Origin: Rutstroemia sp. NJR-2017a BVV2
Lineage: Eukaryota; Ascomycota; Leotiomycetes; Helotiales; Rutstroemiaceae
DNA length: 64,000 nt
Direction: 5' to 3'
Assembly: GCA_002946415.1 (NCBI GenBank)
Contig: NJPS01000046.1
Span: 1-64,000, forward strand
Both the position numbers and the translations under genes were made by a program. The notes under the pieces were generated by a model. It did no database searches and was not told the DNA's origin. It saw nothing but the letters and a program-made list of their open reading frames with translations. The first letter of the stretch is position 1, and every line of letters starts with the position of its first letter. Of the stretch, positions 52,270 through 64,000 are shown piece by piece.

Positions 52270-55200
52270 TAGTTAATATTACTATTTGATTTATAACGAA
52301 AATAGTTAAAAATATCTTTATTTAATATCAAAATATATTAACTATAAAAATAATTATATTTCCACTTCTAAAGAATATGAAATATATAAAGCTATCAAAA
52401 GAAGTAGTTTATAATTAATATAAATACTCGAATTCTCTAAATAAATCTAAATTGAAATTCAGCTATAACTGAATTAGTATTATAGTTAACTATTAAGCTA
52501 AAAATCAATTTATCATTAATCTAAGAACTTTAGATTATAAATGAAAATCTAGATTATTTAAATAATTAATCGATTTCTTATAATAATTTCAATCAAATTT
52601 TTCTAGTTATTTTAGAATTCAGATTTCAAATATTTATTTATATCTCGAAGATCTATATATCTAATATTATATTAGTTTTTTCAAATATTGATTTCGACCT
52701 ACTAGTTCTATTAATAATCAAAGAAAACAATATACTCGAACTAATCAATATTTATAACGAAACTAGCTAAATCGAAGAAATTTTGATTAAAATAATAGAA
52801 AGAAGTTTATTATTTAGAACTATTTCGATTAATTCATTTATTTTGAGTAATTTTAATCTTTATTATCTTTAGTAAAATCTAAATAGTTAAAATAGTTAAA
52901 CTAGTATTAAACTAGTTTGATAAATTGAAAAGCAAAATTTGGAATTAATTAATAAATCTAAAATTATTATATTTTTTAAAGAAATTAGTAAATTAGTTTT
53001 AGATCTTATATTAATTATATAAGTATTAGTTAGATATATTGATAACTAGCAAATACTAGTTAATTTAGAATCTGATTATTTATCAATATTATTTACTTTA
53101 AAAAAGAAAAAAGAGCTAATATCTCTAAATAAATAAAAATTAGCTAATATTTATTTTAATACTAAACTAACAAATTAGAAACTTTTTTCAGATTATTTAG
53201 TTAAAATTATAAAAGAATTGATTATTCTAATTAGTTCTCTTTCTGATTTCACTTAGCTAAATTTGAAATTAGATAAAGTAGTACAAAATTATCTAGAATC
53301 GATTAATTCGGAACTATTATTACTAATTCAATTAATAACTAGCAAAGTTATTTCAAAGATTAAATCTAATCTAAAAGCTAAATCTTAATAAACTTCTAAA
53401 CTAAAAAGTCTAAGAAAATCAATGATATTAGCTTAGAGAAAATTAAAAATCCAAAATAATTAAACTAGTTAAAGTTTTTATCAAAAACAGTATCAATTAA
53501 TTCGGAATCAATATTTTTTAAAGATAAAATTAGCTAAAAAGAATTATTAGAATACTTTTTTTGAAAATAATAATTCTAAATTAATATTTAAAGTATTTAA
53601 CTATACTAAATCCTATTCTAATCGATCTCTTCTAGCAATTTTAAATAAAACTACTTTTAAAAAGAAAAGAGCTATTTTAAGAATTATTCTCTTTCCTCAA
53701 CCTTCTAGTTCGATTAGTTCTAATTGAGAAGAATATAAAGTAATAAATTGAAGTTAGCTTAAACTAGTTAATACCGAATTAGTACTAGCTTGCTCAACTA
53801 AAATTAAGAGGAAAATACTAAAATCTAATAAAATTATTTAAGAAATTATCAATAAAGCTTATTTAGCTATTCCTAAGATATTTTATAAAGTTTTTATTTA
53901 TTTAATCGATCTTGGATATTATTTCTAATATTAGAGATAAATAACTAAAACTATTTTCAAAAAACTAGTTAAACTCGATTATTTAATTCCAAAAACTTAT
54001 AGAATAATCTTATTTCTCAACTATTTAGATAAAATAAATGAGAGAATATTAGTAAAAAGATTAGATTATTTAACTAAAATAATTAGTTTACTATATAATT
54101 CCTAAATCAATAGAAGATTTAAAAAATCAGTTTTCGATATTAGATTACTATTAGTAAATAAGGTTCAAGAAAATTATTTAAAAGAATATAAAATATCGGT
54201 TTTATTTTTGGATATTAAAGAAGCTTTCGATTATATCTCAAAAAACCAGTTATTAGTTATTTTAAAAAAATTAAAACTATTTATTAACTTAATTACTTGA
54301 ATTAATTACTTCTTGGAATATTAACTACTTTATGTAAATTTTGATAACTAAATCGAGCAATTTCAATCTATTTCAACTAATATCTCCTAAAGTAGTCTAA
54401 TCTTATTAATTATCTTTTAATTTATATTAAAGAACTTTTTCCATCGATTTCTACTTCAATCTAATTATATATAGACGATATTATACTAGTTACTAGCTTA
54501 ATTAATTTCAAAAAGAACTATAAAATTCTAGAAAAAGAAGCTAGTAAGTTATATATTTTGAGAGAAACTAGTAGTATCGAATTTGATTTAATAAAAACAG
54601 AACTAATTTATTTTTTCGAAAATAAATAAGAAACTATTAAGATTAATTTGGTTAATTTACCAAATAATTAATCAATATAATCTTCAAAAGTAGTGAAATA
54701 ATTAGATATCTAATTTGATAATATTTTATATTTTAATCAATATATCTTAACTAGAATTAATCAAGTTAAATTAGCTTTTTTGAGAGCTAATCGATTAATT
54801 AATATCGAAAATAGATTTTTATCTTTTGCAATATACTAGTTATATATTGTTTATATTACTAATATCTCAGATTATAGGTCCTCTATATAATAGAAAAAAT
54901 AAACTAAATTTAAAATTTAATTTCAATATTTATAAAATTTATAAAATTTAACTTTCCGGAAAATCCTTGAAGTATTTAGAATTAGTTCAATTATTCTTAT
55001 AAAAGTAAAAACTATACTAGTACTTCTTTAGACTTGTTTAAATATTATTAACTATTAATATATATTCAGAACTCTTAAAATAGTTGAAAATCATCTAATT
55101 TTCAAAGAAATTTAAGCTAAATCGAAGGCTAATAATCAGTTTCAGAACTATTTAGTATTAACTCAAAAAGAATTAGTTAAAATAATCTAAATAAAGCAAA

Positions 55201-56487
55201 TCAGATATTCAATATATCTACTAATTTATTTTCAATATTTGAAATCAATTAGTTCTTTTAAATTTCTATTTTAAGTAATTATTTCTTATCTGGTTGAAAT
55301 TAGTAAATTATCTAAAAAATTAGAAATTGAAAATTATAAAAACTCGGTTATTTTGCTAGCCCCGAACTAGTATTCAATCTATATAAATAGATTAGAATTA
55401 ATAAATCAAAAAGAAATCAGAATCGATCTAGTTTTTTTTAATTTTAACTAAGAACTAATTTAGAGATCTAATTGGAATATTGAAACTAGTTAGCTAATTT
55501 ATAATAGTGAACTAGCTAGAATAGTTGAAGAAATTAAATTAGTAAATAAAATAGTTCAAAAAAATCAAGAATTTATTATTTTCTCAGATAATTAAATTAT
55601 TTTATAAAGATTAAAATTACTTAATAATAAATCTAGATAAAACCAAATAGTACTAGCTTATAAAGCTAGTTAAGAGGTAATCGAAAAAGAGCTAAAATCA
55701 AATTAGTTTAGATTTCTAGCTATTTTGAAATACTAAACAACGAAAAAGTAAATCTATTAATTAAATTAGAAATAAAAATAGATTCTAAAACTAATATAAT
55801 TAATCTTAACTATCTAGAAACTCAAATTAAATAAATTAAAAATCAAAAATAATCTAAATCTCTTCTAAATACTTTAGAAACTAATTTATTTAGTTTAACT
55901 AACTATTTAAGAATTTTTAAACTCTTTTCTCGAAATCAAATCTAGATCCTAATTTCAATTAAAAAAGTTATTACTAATACTTTCTATTAGTTGAAAATTA
56001 GATATAGTTATTTAAAATCATATTTATATTTATTAGAATATACTAATAATAATAAATATATTTGTAAAGCTAAAGAGATTTCTAAATATTTATTTTTAAA
56101 TTGTTCTTTTTTTAGTTTAATTCGAACTAAGCTAAAAGATTAACTAATTACAAATTATTTATTATTCCTACTTTTTCTTAATACTAATTCCAGAATCGAA
56201 GCTAGTATAAGTTATTTAAGTAAGATAAATATCTATACTCGAAAATATTATTTAGCTTGCAAACTAGAAAATAATTAAATTGGAATTTTCGTAGTTTTAT
56301 CAAATTTTCATTTTTCTTTTATTTATTTCCTTATCTAGAATTAGTTTTTTATTATCTCTCGATATTATTTAACTTAAAAATATATTTAAAATACTACTAC
56401 TACTTAGCTACTAGTAGGTAGTTGCTAGCCGATCTACTATAGTCTTAGATTTAAAAAAGTTGTTAAAATAATAAATTAATTAATTAA

Positions 56488-56785
56488 TAGATTTAAAGAT
56501 ATATCAATAAATTAAAATTAAAGAAAATTCGATTTAAATAAGATTTTGAAAGATTTAATTTCTTAAATCTATTATTTTGATTATAATAATAATATCTTGA
56601 TGATTAATAGATATATTATTAAATATATTAGTAAATTCGATTTATAAAAATATATATAATTAGATTTTATATTGGATTTAATAATTTTAGATTCGGAATT
56701 ATTTTTTCAAATATTTTTTATTTTATTAAAGATATTATAAATTCAAAAAAATTATTAAAATAATAAATTAATTAATTAATTAATC
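56488..56785. mobile_element. LINE-E, unit-2 copy
   Basis: Same as 25738-26035. Confidence 0.7.
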
Positions 56786-56949
56786 AACTTTTTACTAATT
56801 ATATATATTATATTAATAATATTAATAATATTAATCTATATATAGAAAACAAATTAATATAATATTAAAAAAAAAATTATATAAAAAAAATAAGAAAATA
56901 TAATAATAATAATAATATTAATATTTAACGTTCAAAATATATTTATGCA

Positions 56950-59390
56950 AATAACAACCAAAAAAAATTTCGAAACTGATTATAAACTATAATTAATCCT
57001 AGTATTAGATTTAGGAATTTAGTAAATCTATAAATTAATAAACTATAACTTAATATAATACTAGTTATAAAAGTAATAATAGATTCGAACTTGCTAGTAT
57101 AGATAAAAATATACAAATACGAAATTGATATAAAAAAAATATATATAGAAAAGAAAGAGAAAATAGAAATAAAGATTATAAATAAAGCTTTCGCGAAACT
57201 TAAATTTATAAAGAAAGAAAAAAAGATATAAGATATAATCCAAGAACTAGTAAGAAGCTAAAGAAATTAGAATAGAAAGTAAATATTTTATAAGTATATA
57301 AGAAAGATATTTATAAAGTTTAAGAAAGAGAAAAAAGATACTTTATATAAAAAACCAAAAAAGATCTAAACTAATATAACTAAGAATACTTTACTAATAT
57401 ATAAAGAATATAAAATACTATTTATAATAAATAATAAAGCTATATTTGTAAAGTTAAATAAGATCCTAGTAAAAAAAATCAATTAGATAGTAAAGAAAAA
57501 AGTAATATAAGAGATTTATATATTTTTGGAAGAGAAGGTAATTTTAGTATTTATTATTAAAGAAACTAAAGCAAAATAGTAGAATAAAGTAAAGCTAAAA
57601 AGAATATTTGATAAAGATATCGAAAATAAAAAATAGATATCGAAAATAAAAAATAGATAGTAAATATAATAGTTTTCGAAGTACTTAAGTAGATAATTAT
57701 AGAATTTATAAATAATCAACTTTTTAAAGAAGTAGAAAGATAAAATTCTAGATTATAAATAAAATATATAATAGTTACTAGAATTAATAAAAATAGAAAA
57801 AGTATAATACTAATATTCAGTTTTGATATTAATAAGGAGATAAATAAAGTAATTAATTAAAAAATATTATAGAATAATATATTCTTACTAATTGAGTAAT
57901 ATATTAAAGAAATATTAACTTCGAGATATTTCAAATACTAGAAATATAACTATAAAGCAAAGTAGTATATTACTATCTAAAAATATTATATATAGTATAT
58001 AGATATAGAATATAATATTAAGATTTGCTCGATTATAACATTAATAATAATTAAGAGCTATATAAGTTATAATATAGTAGAATATAATATAATTGATAAG
58101 ATCTATTTATATAACTAGTAAAATTAATATAGAACTATTTAGATATATATAAAAAAAGAAAGAAGATATCTAATAAATATATTTTAATTCTAATTCGGTT
58201 CTTAAATAGATAGATAATCTATTCTAAACTTGAATAATATAAGTAATTCTAAATTCACAATTATAAGTTATAAATATATATACTATAAAAGAAAACTATC
58301 TATAGTAAGTATAGTAGATATAATTAAAATAGTTTTAATTAATAAGTTCTTTTTAAATCTTGATCTAAGTATCTATCTAAATATAATATCAAGTTTATTG
58401 AATATTTCTAGATCTATTTAGAATACCGAGATAAGTATAATAATAACTAAATAGTAATAAATAAAATCTCAATTCTACAATATAATATATATAAAAATAA
58501 AGAAATAATAGAATTACTATTTTATAAAGAGAAAGAAATAGTAATTATTATAATATAGGAATTATAGTTTAATTATAGGAATAATATATATTATCCGAAC
58601 TTAGTAGTTTATATTTTTATATATAAAGATAAATAGAGAAGCTATTTATTTATAAATAAAACTATTAAAAAAGAGAATTGAGAATATAAGATTTGAAATA
58701 GAGATTTATATTTAGTGAAACTTATATTAAGTTTCGGAGTAATCTGGATTTATAATATTTATTTATAACTTCTTAATAATTATAAAAATATTAATTATAA
58801 ATACTTATTTGAGCTATTATAAATAGCTTTTAGTAAAAATAGTAAATATATTGTAAATATATAATTATAATCGATAAGGAATATAGATCTAATTATATAA
58901 TAGTATATTTATAATAGAATATCGAGCTAATAGTAGTAATAGAATAGAGATATAGAAATTAGAAATTTATAGATACTATATAAGCTAAGTAAATAGTTTT
59001 ATATTTATCAAGATATAATATCAAATAATATATAATAAAGAATTTGGAAATATATATTATAAAGCTTATTCTTCAGATCTAGAAGATTATTGATATTATA
59101 ATTTTATAGAAATAGAGTTTGGAAAAAACCAAATATTAATAAATACTAAAGATAGATATAATAGTTAAAATAGTATATACTATATATTGATTATAATTTA
59201 CCAAAAGAGAAAACAAATAATAGAAATAGTATATTAGATAACTTTAGAAAGAAAGAAAAATATATAATTTATTAGATAAAGCAAATAATCTAGAGATAAA
59301 TAATATATAAATATTATAAAATAAAGAAGTTATAAAAACTAATAAAATAGAATCAAAGATAACTCAGAATTATATCGAATTCAAAAATAT
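56950..59390 (+). mobile_element. LINE-H relic, unit-2 copy
   Basis: Same as 26200-28640. The decayed CCHC knuckle is at 57927-57968, the ORF1 tail at 58230-58421, the endonuclease at 58463-59080 and the 20-bp tandem at 57616-57655. Confidence 0.65.
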
Positions 59391-59460
59391 CCAATCTCAA
59401 CAATACCGAATCCAAAAACATCAATACTGATGTTAAATCCGACTATATACGCTTCTGTAG

Positions 59461-61098
59461 ATCAAACCTGCTAGCCCGCTTAGCAATACGCCTGCTAGTT
59501 ATCGAGATATCGTCGTCGCGGTCAAAATAGCGGATTTGGGAGTTGAAAACTCTCAAAATCCTATCTAAATCGAACCCCTTTCAACTCTAACTTATCAATA
59601 TACCTCTGGATCTACTAGCAACTTTACTATTCGATCCTTACTCCCTATTAATAGAGATACTGATATAGATAATAGTCCTTCTCTATCAAATATCTCGATT
59701 TTTGACCCCAATTTGGATATATCTAGTCTCAACTCGATTTTTAGTTTAGACCTACTTAATACTACTTCGAACAATACTACTAGACTTAGCAGAACTATCT
59801 ACCGCCTTCCCAAACAAGCTAATACCTTTACCCCTTCCTGGCCAAGCAAAACTATCCGATTCTCCACTATTGAATCAACTATTGGTATTACCCCGGATCT
59901 GGCTAGCGCTAAAATCCTCCAGGTACATGATTTGCTAGTGGAAGCATACTTGGTTACAAAATCACGTGAAAAGCAATCTCAAATCCTTGATTTAATCGAG
60001 ATATTTAGAGAATATACTGAATCAGGAAAGCTACAAAAGGTTACAAATCAGTTAGTCTCTCAAATAAATAATCTGGAACATACTACCCGAAAAATCGAAG
60101 CTAAGACCAAAGCAGTTAGCGCCGCGAATAGTACTAATATCTCGATTCTCAAAAATCCTTCCAATCAGATAAACTTAACTAACTCGACTATTACTAGTAC
60201 TACCCCGGCTAATTCGGCGGCTAATTCACCTCCTGGACCCACTTTTGCTTCTATAGCACTAGTAGATACTAATAGTACCTCTGGAAACTGGACTATAATC
60301 AAAAAAGCCCTGAAAAAAACTAAAGTCCAAAATCGACTAATTCTGATTCGAGAGTCTGAAACCCCCTTTTCGGCGCTAATACTTCGAAATACTATAAATA
60401 AAGTCTTCTTAGACAAAAGTATAAAGAGATCAATAATCTCTTTTATTACTAATACTAGTAATAAGAAGAATCTAGTAGTTATTAGTACTAGCCCTTTTAC
60501 TTCAGATTTTCTAATCGAGAAAAGAGCTATTTGGGAGTATTTAATTATTTTTAAATCTATAATTAAAGATGAACTTTAGTATAAAGTAGTTCTTTATAGG
60601 ATTCCCACTTTGGACTTCAATATACCTTATAGAATAGAGTTAGTTTTGGATGAACTAAAGATTTTTAATTCTAATTTGAATTTAAAACCTATTAATATCC
60701 TCTATTAGCTATCATCGGCAGAAAATCGAGTTGTTAAGTAAGGGGGATCAGTAGTAATCTCTTTTGCTACTAAAGCAGAAACTGAAAGATATATTAGAAA
60801 CCGGGTTTGGATAACTGGAATTAGTATTAGAGCTGAAAAACTTCTAACTACTTCTAGATCTACCCAGTGTACTAAATATCAAGGATTTGGATATTTGGCT
60901 AAATTTTGCCGAAAAGGGGCTAAATATAGCCTCTGTAGCGAACCCCACACTATATAATAGTATCACTATTTAATTTGTAAGTAAAATAGTTAGAAATGCT
61001 CCTATTTAGCTCCAAAATATACTAATTGCAAAAATAATTATATTTCTACTTCAAAAGAGTGTGAAATTTATAAGGCTATTAAGGGAGCTAGTCTATGA
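59461..61098 (+). pseudogene. LINE-F ORF1, unit-2 copy
   Basis: Same as 28711-30348; the open core is 59713-60579 and the first knuckle 60868-60909, with one Cys and the His changed to Tyr. Confidence 0.82.
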
Positions 61099-64000
61099 TT
61101 AGCACTAGCACCCGGATTATCCAAGTGAATCTTAACCGAAGCTTAGCTATAACAGAATCAGTACTATAGCTAGCTATTAAGCTAAAAATTGATTTAATTT
61201 TAGTCTAAGAACTTTGGATTATAAGTAAAAATTCAGACTACTCAAATAGTCGATCGATTTCTTATATTAGCTTCAATCAAATCTTTCCAATTACTTTGGG
61301 ATTCAGATTTCGAATACTTGCTTATATCTCGAAGACCTATATACCTAGTGTTATACTAGTTTCTTCGAACCTCGATCCTGACCTACTAGTCCTATTAATA
61401 GCCGAAGAAAGCAATATATTTGAGCTAGTCAACCTTTATAACGAAAATAGCCAAATCGAGGGAATTTCGATTAAAACAGTAGAAAGGAGCTTACTATCTA
61501 GGACTATTTCGGCTAATTCAATGATTTTGGGGGATTTTAACCTCCATTATTCTTGGTAGAACCCAAATAGCCAAAGTAGTTAAACTAGTACTAAGCTAGT
61601 TAGTTAGATAAAAGAACAAAACCTGGAACTAATTAACAAACCTAAGATTATTATATTTTTCAGGAGTACTAGCGAGTCAGTTTTGGATCTTACACTAGTT
61701 ATACAAGTATTAGCTAGATATATTGAGGACTAGCAAATACTAGCTGATTTAGGATCTGATTATTTACCAATTTTATTTACTATTAAGGGAAAAAAGGAGC
61801 TAATACCTCTAAATAGATTAAAAGTAGCTAGTACTCACTTTAATACCAAGTTAGCAGATTAGGAGTTATTTTCAAACTATTTAATCAAAATTGTAAAAGA
61901 ATCGATTATTCTAGCTAGTCTCCCCCCTAATTTCACTAGGCTGGGCCTGAAACTAGATAAGATAATATAAAATTATCTGGAATCGATTAGTTCGGAACTA
62001 GTCTTATTAGTTCAGCTAGCAGCTAACAAAGCTATTCTCAAGATTAAACCTAGTTTAAAAGCTAAACCTTGGTGGACTTCAGAGCTAAAAGAGTTGAGAA
62101 AATCTATATTACTAACTTAGAAGAGATTAAAAATCCAAAATAGTTAAGGTAATCAAAGTTCTTATTAAGAACAGTACTGATTAGTTCGGAATTAGTACTT
62201 TTTAAAGATAAAACTAGCTAAAAAAGATTACTAGAATGCTTTTCTTGAAAATAATGATTCTAAATCGATTTTCAAAGCTTTTAGCTATACCAAATCCTAC
62301 TCGAACCGATCTCTTTCAGCTATTTTAAATAAAACTAGTTTTAAAGAGAAAGGAGCTATTTTGAGATCTATTCTCTTTTCCTAACTATCTAGTTCGACTA
62401 GTCCAAATTGGGAGAGCTATAAAGCAGTTAATTGGAACTAGTCTAAACTTGCTAGTACCGAATTAGCACTAACTTATTTAGTTAAAATCAAAGGAAAAAC
62501 TCCTAGTCCAAATAGAATTATTTAAAAAATTATTAATAAAGTTTATTTAGTTATTCCGGAGATATTTTATAAGGTTTTTGCTTATCTAATTGATCTCAGT
62601 TATTATCTTTAGTACTAACAACAAGCAACTAAAGCTATTTTTAAAAAACTAGCTAAACCTAATTATTTAGTTTCAAAAGTTTATAAAGTGATTTCACTTT
62701 TGAACTATTTAGACAAAATTAGCGAAAGAATACTAGTAAAAAGACTAGACTATTTAGCTAAAACTACTAGTTTGCTATATAACTCTCAAATTAGTAGAAG
62801 ACTCAAAAAATCAACTATTGATACTAGACTACTACTAGCAAATAAGGTTTAAGAAAATTATTTAAAAGATTATAAAATATCTGTTTTATTTTTGGATATT
62901 AAAGGAGCTTTCGATTATATTTCAAAAAACTAGTTCTTAGTTATTTTAAAAAGATTAAAATTTCTAATTAGTTTTATTACTTAGACTAATCACTTTCTAG
63001 AAGACCGGCTACTTTGTTTAAGCTTTGATAGCTAAATTGAGGATTTTTAATCTATTTCAACTAATATTCTCTAGAGTAGCCTGATCTCACCGATTCTCTT
63101 TTTAATTTATATAAAAGAGCTATTTCTATCGATTTCTATTTCAATCTAGTTATATATAGATGATATCGCGCTAGCAACTAGCTCAACTAGCTTTAAAAAG
63201 AACTATAAAATTTTGGAAAGAGAAGCTAACAAACTATATACTCTAAGAGAAACAAGTAGTATTAAGTTTGATTTAACTAAAACCGAACTAATTCATTTTT
63301 TCGGAGGTAAACAAGCTACTACTAAGACTAATTCGGTCAAATTACCGAATAATTAGTCAATATAATCCTCAAAAGTAGTGAAATAGCTAGAAATCTGGTT
63401 TGATAATACTTTATACTTCAATAAATATATTTCAACTAGAATTAGCTAAGCTAAATCAGCTTTCTTAAGAGCTAATTGGCTAGCTAATATAGAAAATGGA
63501 TTTTTACCTTATATTATATACTAGCTATACCTCGCTTATATCACTAGTATCTCAGACTATAAGTCCCCTATATAGTGGAAAGAGCAAGTTAAATTTATAA
63601 ATCAATTCCAATACTTACAAAATTTGGTATTACAGAGGATACTAGAGATGTTCAGGACTAGTCCAATAATCTTTATAGAGGTAGAAGCTGCTTTAGTACT
63701 TCCCTAAACTTGCTTAAATACTACTAGTTGCCAATATATACTTCGAGCTTTCCAAATAGCAGAAAACCATCCAATTTTCAAAGAAATCTAAACTAAACCG
63801 AAGGCTAATTGCTATTTTCAAGACTATTTAGTATCTATCCAAAAGGAAATTGCCAAAATGATCTAAATTAAGTGAATTAGATACTTAATATACCCGCTAG
63901 TCTAGTTTCAGTACTTGGAATCAATCAGTTCTTTCAAATTTCCACTTTAGATTACTACCTTTTATACGATCGAAATTAGTAAGCTATCTAAGGAACTAGA
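61095..64000 (+). pseudogene. LINE-F ORF2, endonuclease and RT, runs off the window
   Basis: The frame set by ATG 61095 (overlapping the ORF1 stop as ATGA) is kept to the window end, about 2.9 kb, without a frameshift; only stops at Gln/Trp break it. The endonuclease occupies the first about 220 codons (GDFNLHYSW near 61526-61558). RT follows: the RT-entry block near 62490 is mutated, motif A LDIKGAFD is near 62893-62920, and motif C YIDDIALATSS at 63153-63185 has both Asp codons intact (63159-63164). The connection region (RRIL/FRTSP-like) starts at 63624. The RNase H lies past the edge. Confidence 0.87.

Larger units (their letters stand above)
48844..56489 (+). mobile_element. LINE-D with nested pogo element, unit-2 copy
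   Basis: Same as 18094-25739; the ORF2 relic is 52411-56278. Confidence 0.87.
31258..62007. repeat. Unit 2 of the 30,750-bp direct tandem duplication
   Basis: Second head-to-tail copy. Coordinates are unit-1 coordinates plus 30,750. Its right end continues without a break into 62008-64000, so this unit shows what lies past the unit-1 junction (the rest of LINE-F). No substitution separating the two units was noticed, although both are dense with RIP-type changes relative to their family members. The duplication therefore postdates the mutation, or it is an assembly product. Confidence 0.95.
59400..64000 (+). mobile_element. LINE-F, uninterrupted copy running off the window
   Basis: Same as 28650-31257 up to 62007, then continuing through the RT and connection region to the window end. 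It is about 4.6 kb, and the RNase H, C-terminal domain, 3' UTR and tail should lie to the right. Degradation is intermediate, with more stops after 62100 than in ORF1. Confidence 0.9.

Noticed and set aside
1..64000. Mitochondrial DNA because of extreme AT content
   Set aside because: No mitochondrial protein, rRNA or tRNA seen; content is LINEs and a pogo transposon with transition-biased decay, which fits nuclear heterochromatin of an ascomycete.

Overview
The window looks like a gene-free heterochromatic block from a filamentous ascomycete (Pezizomycotina). It is extremely AT-rich by eye and built from nested non-LTR retrotransposons of the Tad1-like type (gag-like ORF1 with CCHC knuckles; ORF2 with endonuclease, reverse transcriptase, RNase H and a C-terminal Cys-rich tail). 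The decay is mostly C-to-T and G-to-A: Gln and Trp codons have become stops, Cys and His have become Tyr, and catalytic Asp has become Asn, often with no frameshift over kilobases. That pattern is the mark of repeat-induced point mutation (RIP). I see no intact host gene, tRNA, rRNA or CRISPR array.

The main large-scale feature is a head-to-tail direct duplication of 30,750 bp. Unit 1 is 508-31257 and unit 2 is 31258-62007. Only 1-507 and 62008-64000 lie outside it. Every block compared was identical, and the junction has a 2-bp overlap and does not follow any element boundary. It is either a very recent tandem duplication or an assembly error. Every feature in 508-31257 therefore recurs at +30,750.

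Layout of one unit (unit-1 coordinates): 508-2075, unidentified mutated relic. 2076-7786, LINE-A, full length, plus strand. 8008-17588, LINE-C, a full-length copy whose 5' three quarters are inverted relative to its 3' end (twin-priming architecture) and which was later split by LINE-B (8481-11967, 5'-truncated, the least mutated ORF2). LINE-B is flanked by a 59-bp target duplication. 17600-18090, two LINE scraps, one being a 5' segment in tandem (344-bp period) with the next element. 18094-25739, LINE-D, carrying a 1,851-bp pogo/Fot1-type DNA transposon at 19669-21519 with a TA target duplication. 25738-26035, LINE-E, a tiny inverted 5' end plus 3' tail. About 26200-28640, a second LINE family (LINE-H), recognised from a decayed CCHC knuckle and a long endonuclease match. 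28650 onward, LINE-F, with the best ORF1; the duplication junction cuts it at 31257 in unit 1, and its other copy runs to the window edge at 64000.

The relative order of events can be read directly: LINE-C, LINE-D and LINE-H are older; LINE-B landed in LINE-C, the pogo element in LINE-D and LINE-F beside or in LINE-H; RIP acted on all of them; the 30.75-kb duplication came last, because its two copies show no RIP differences. Nothing here appears able to express a functional protein.
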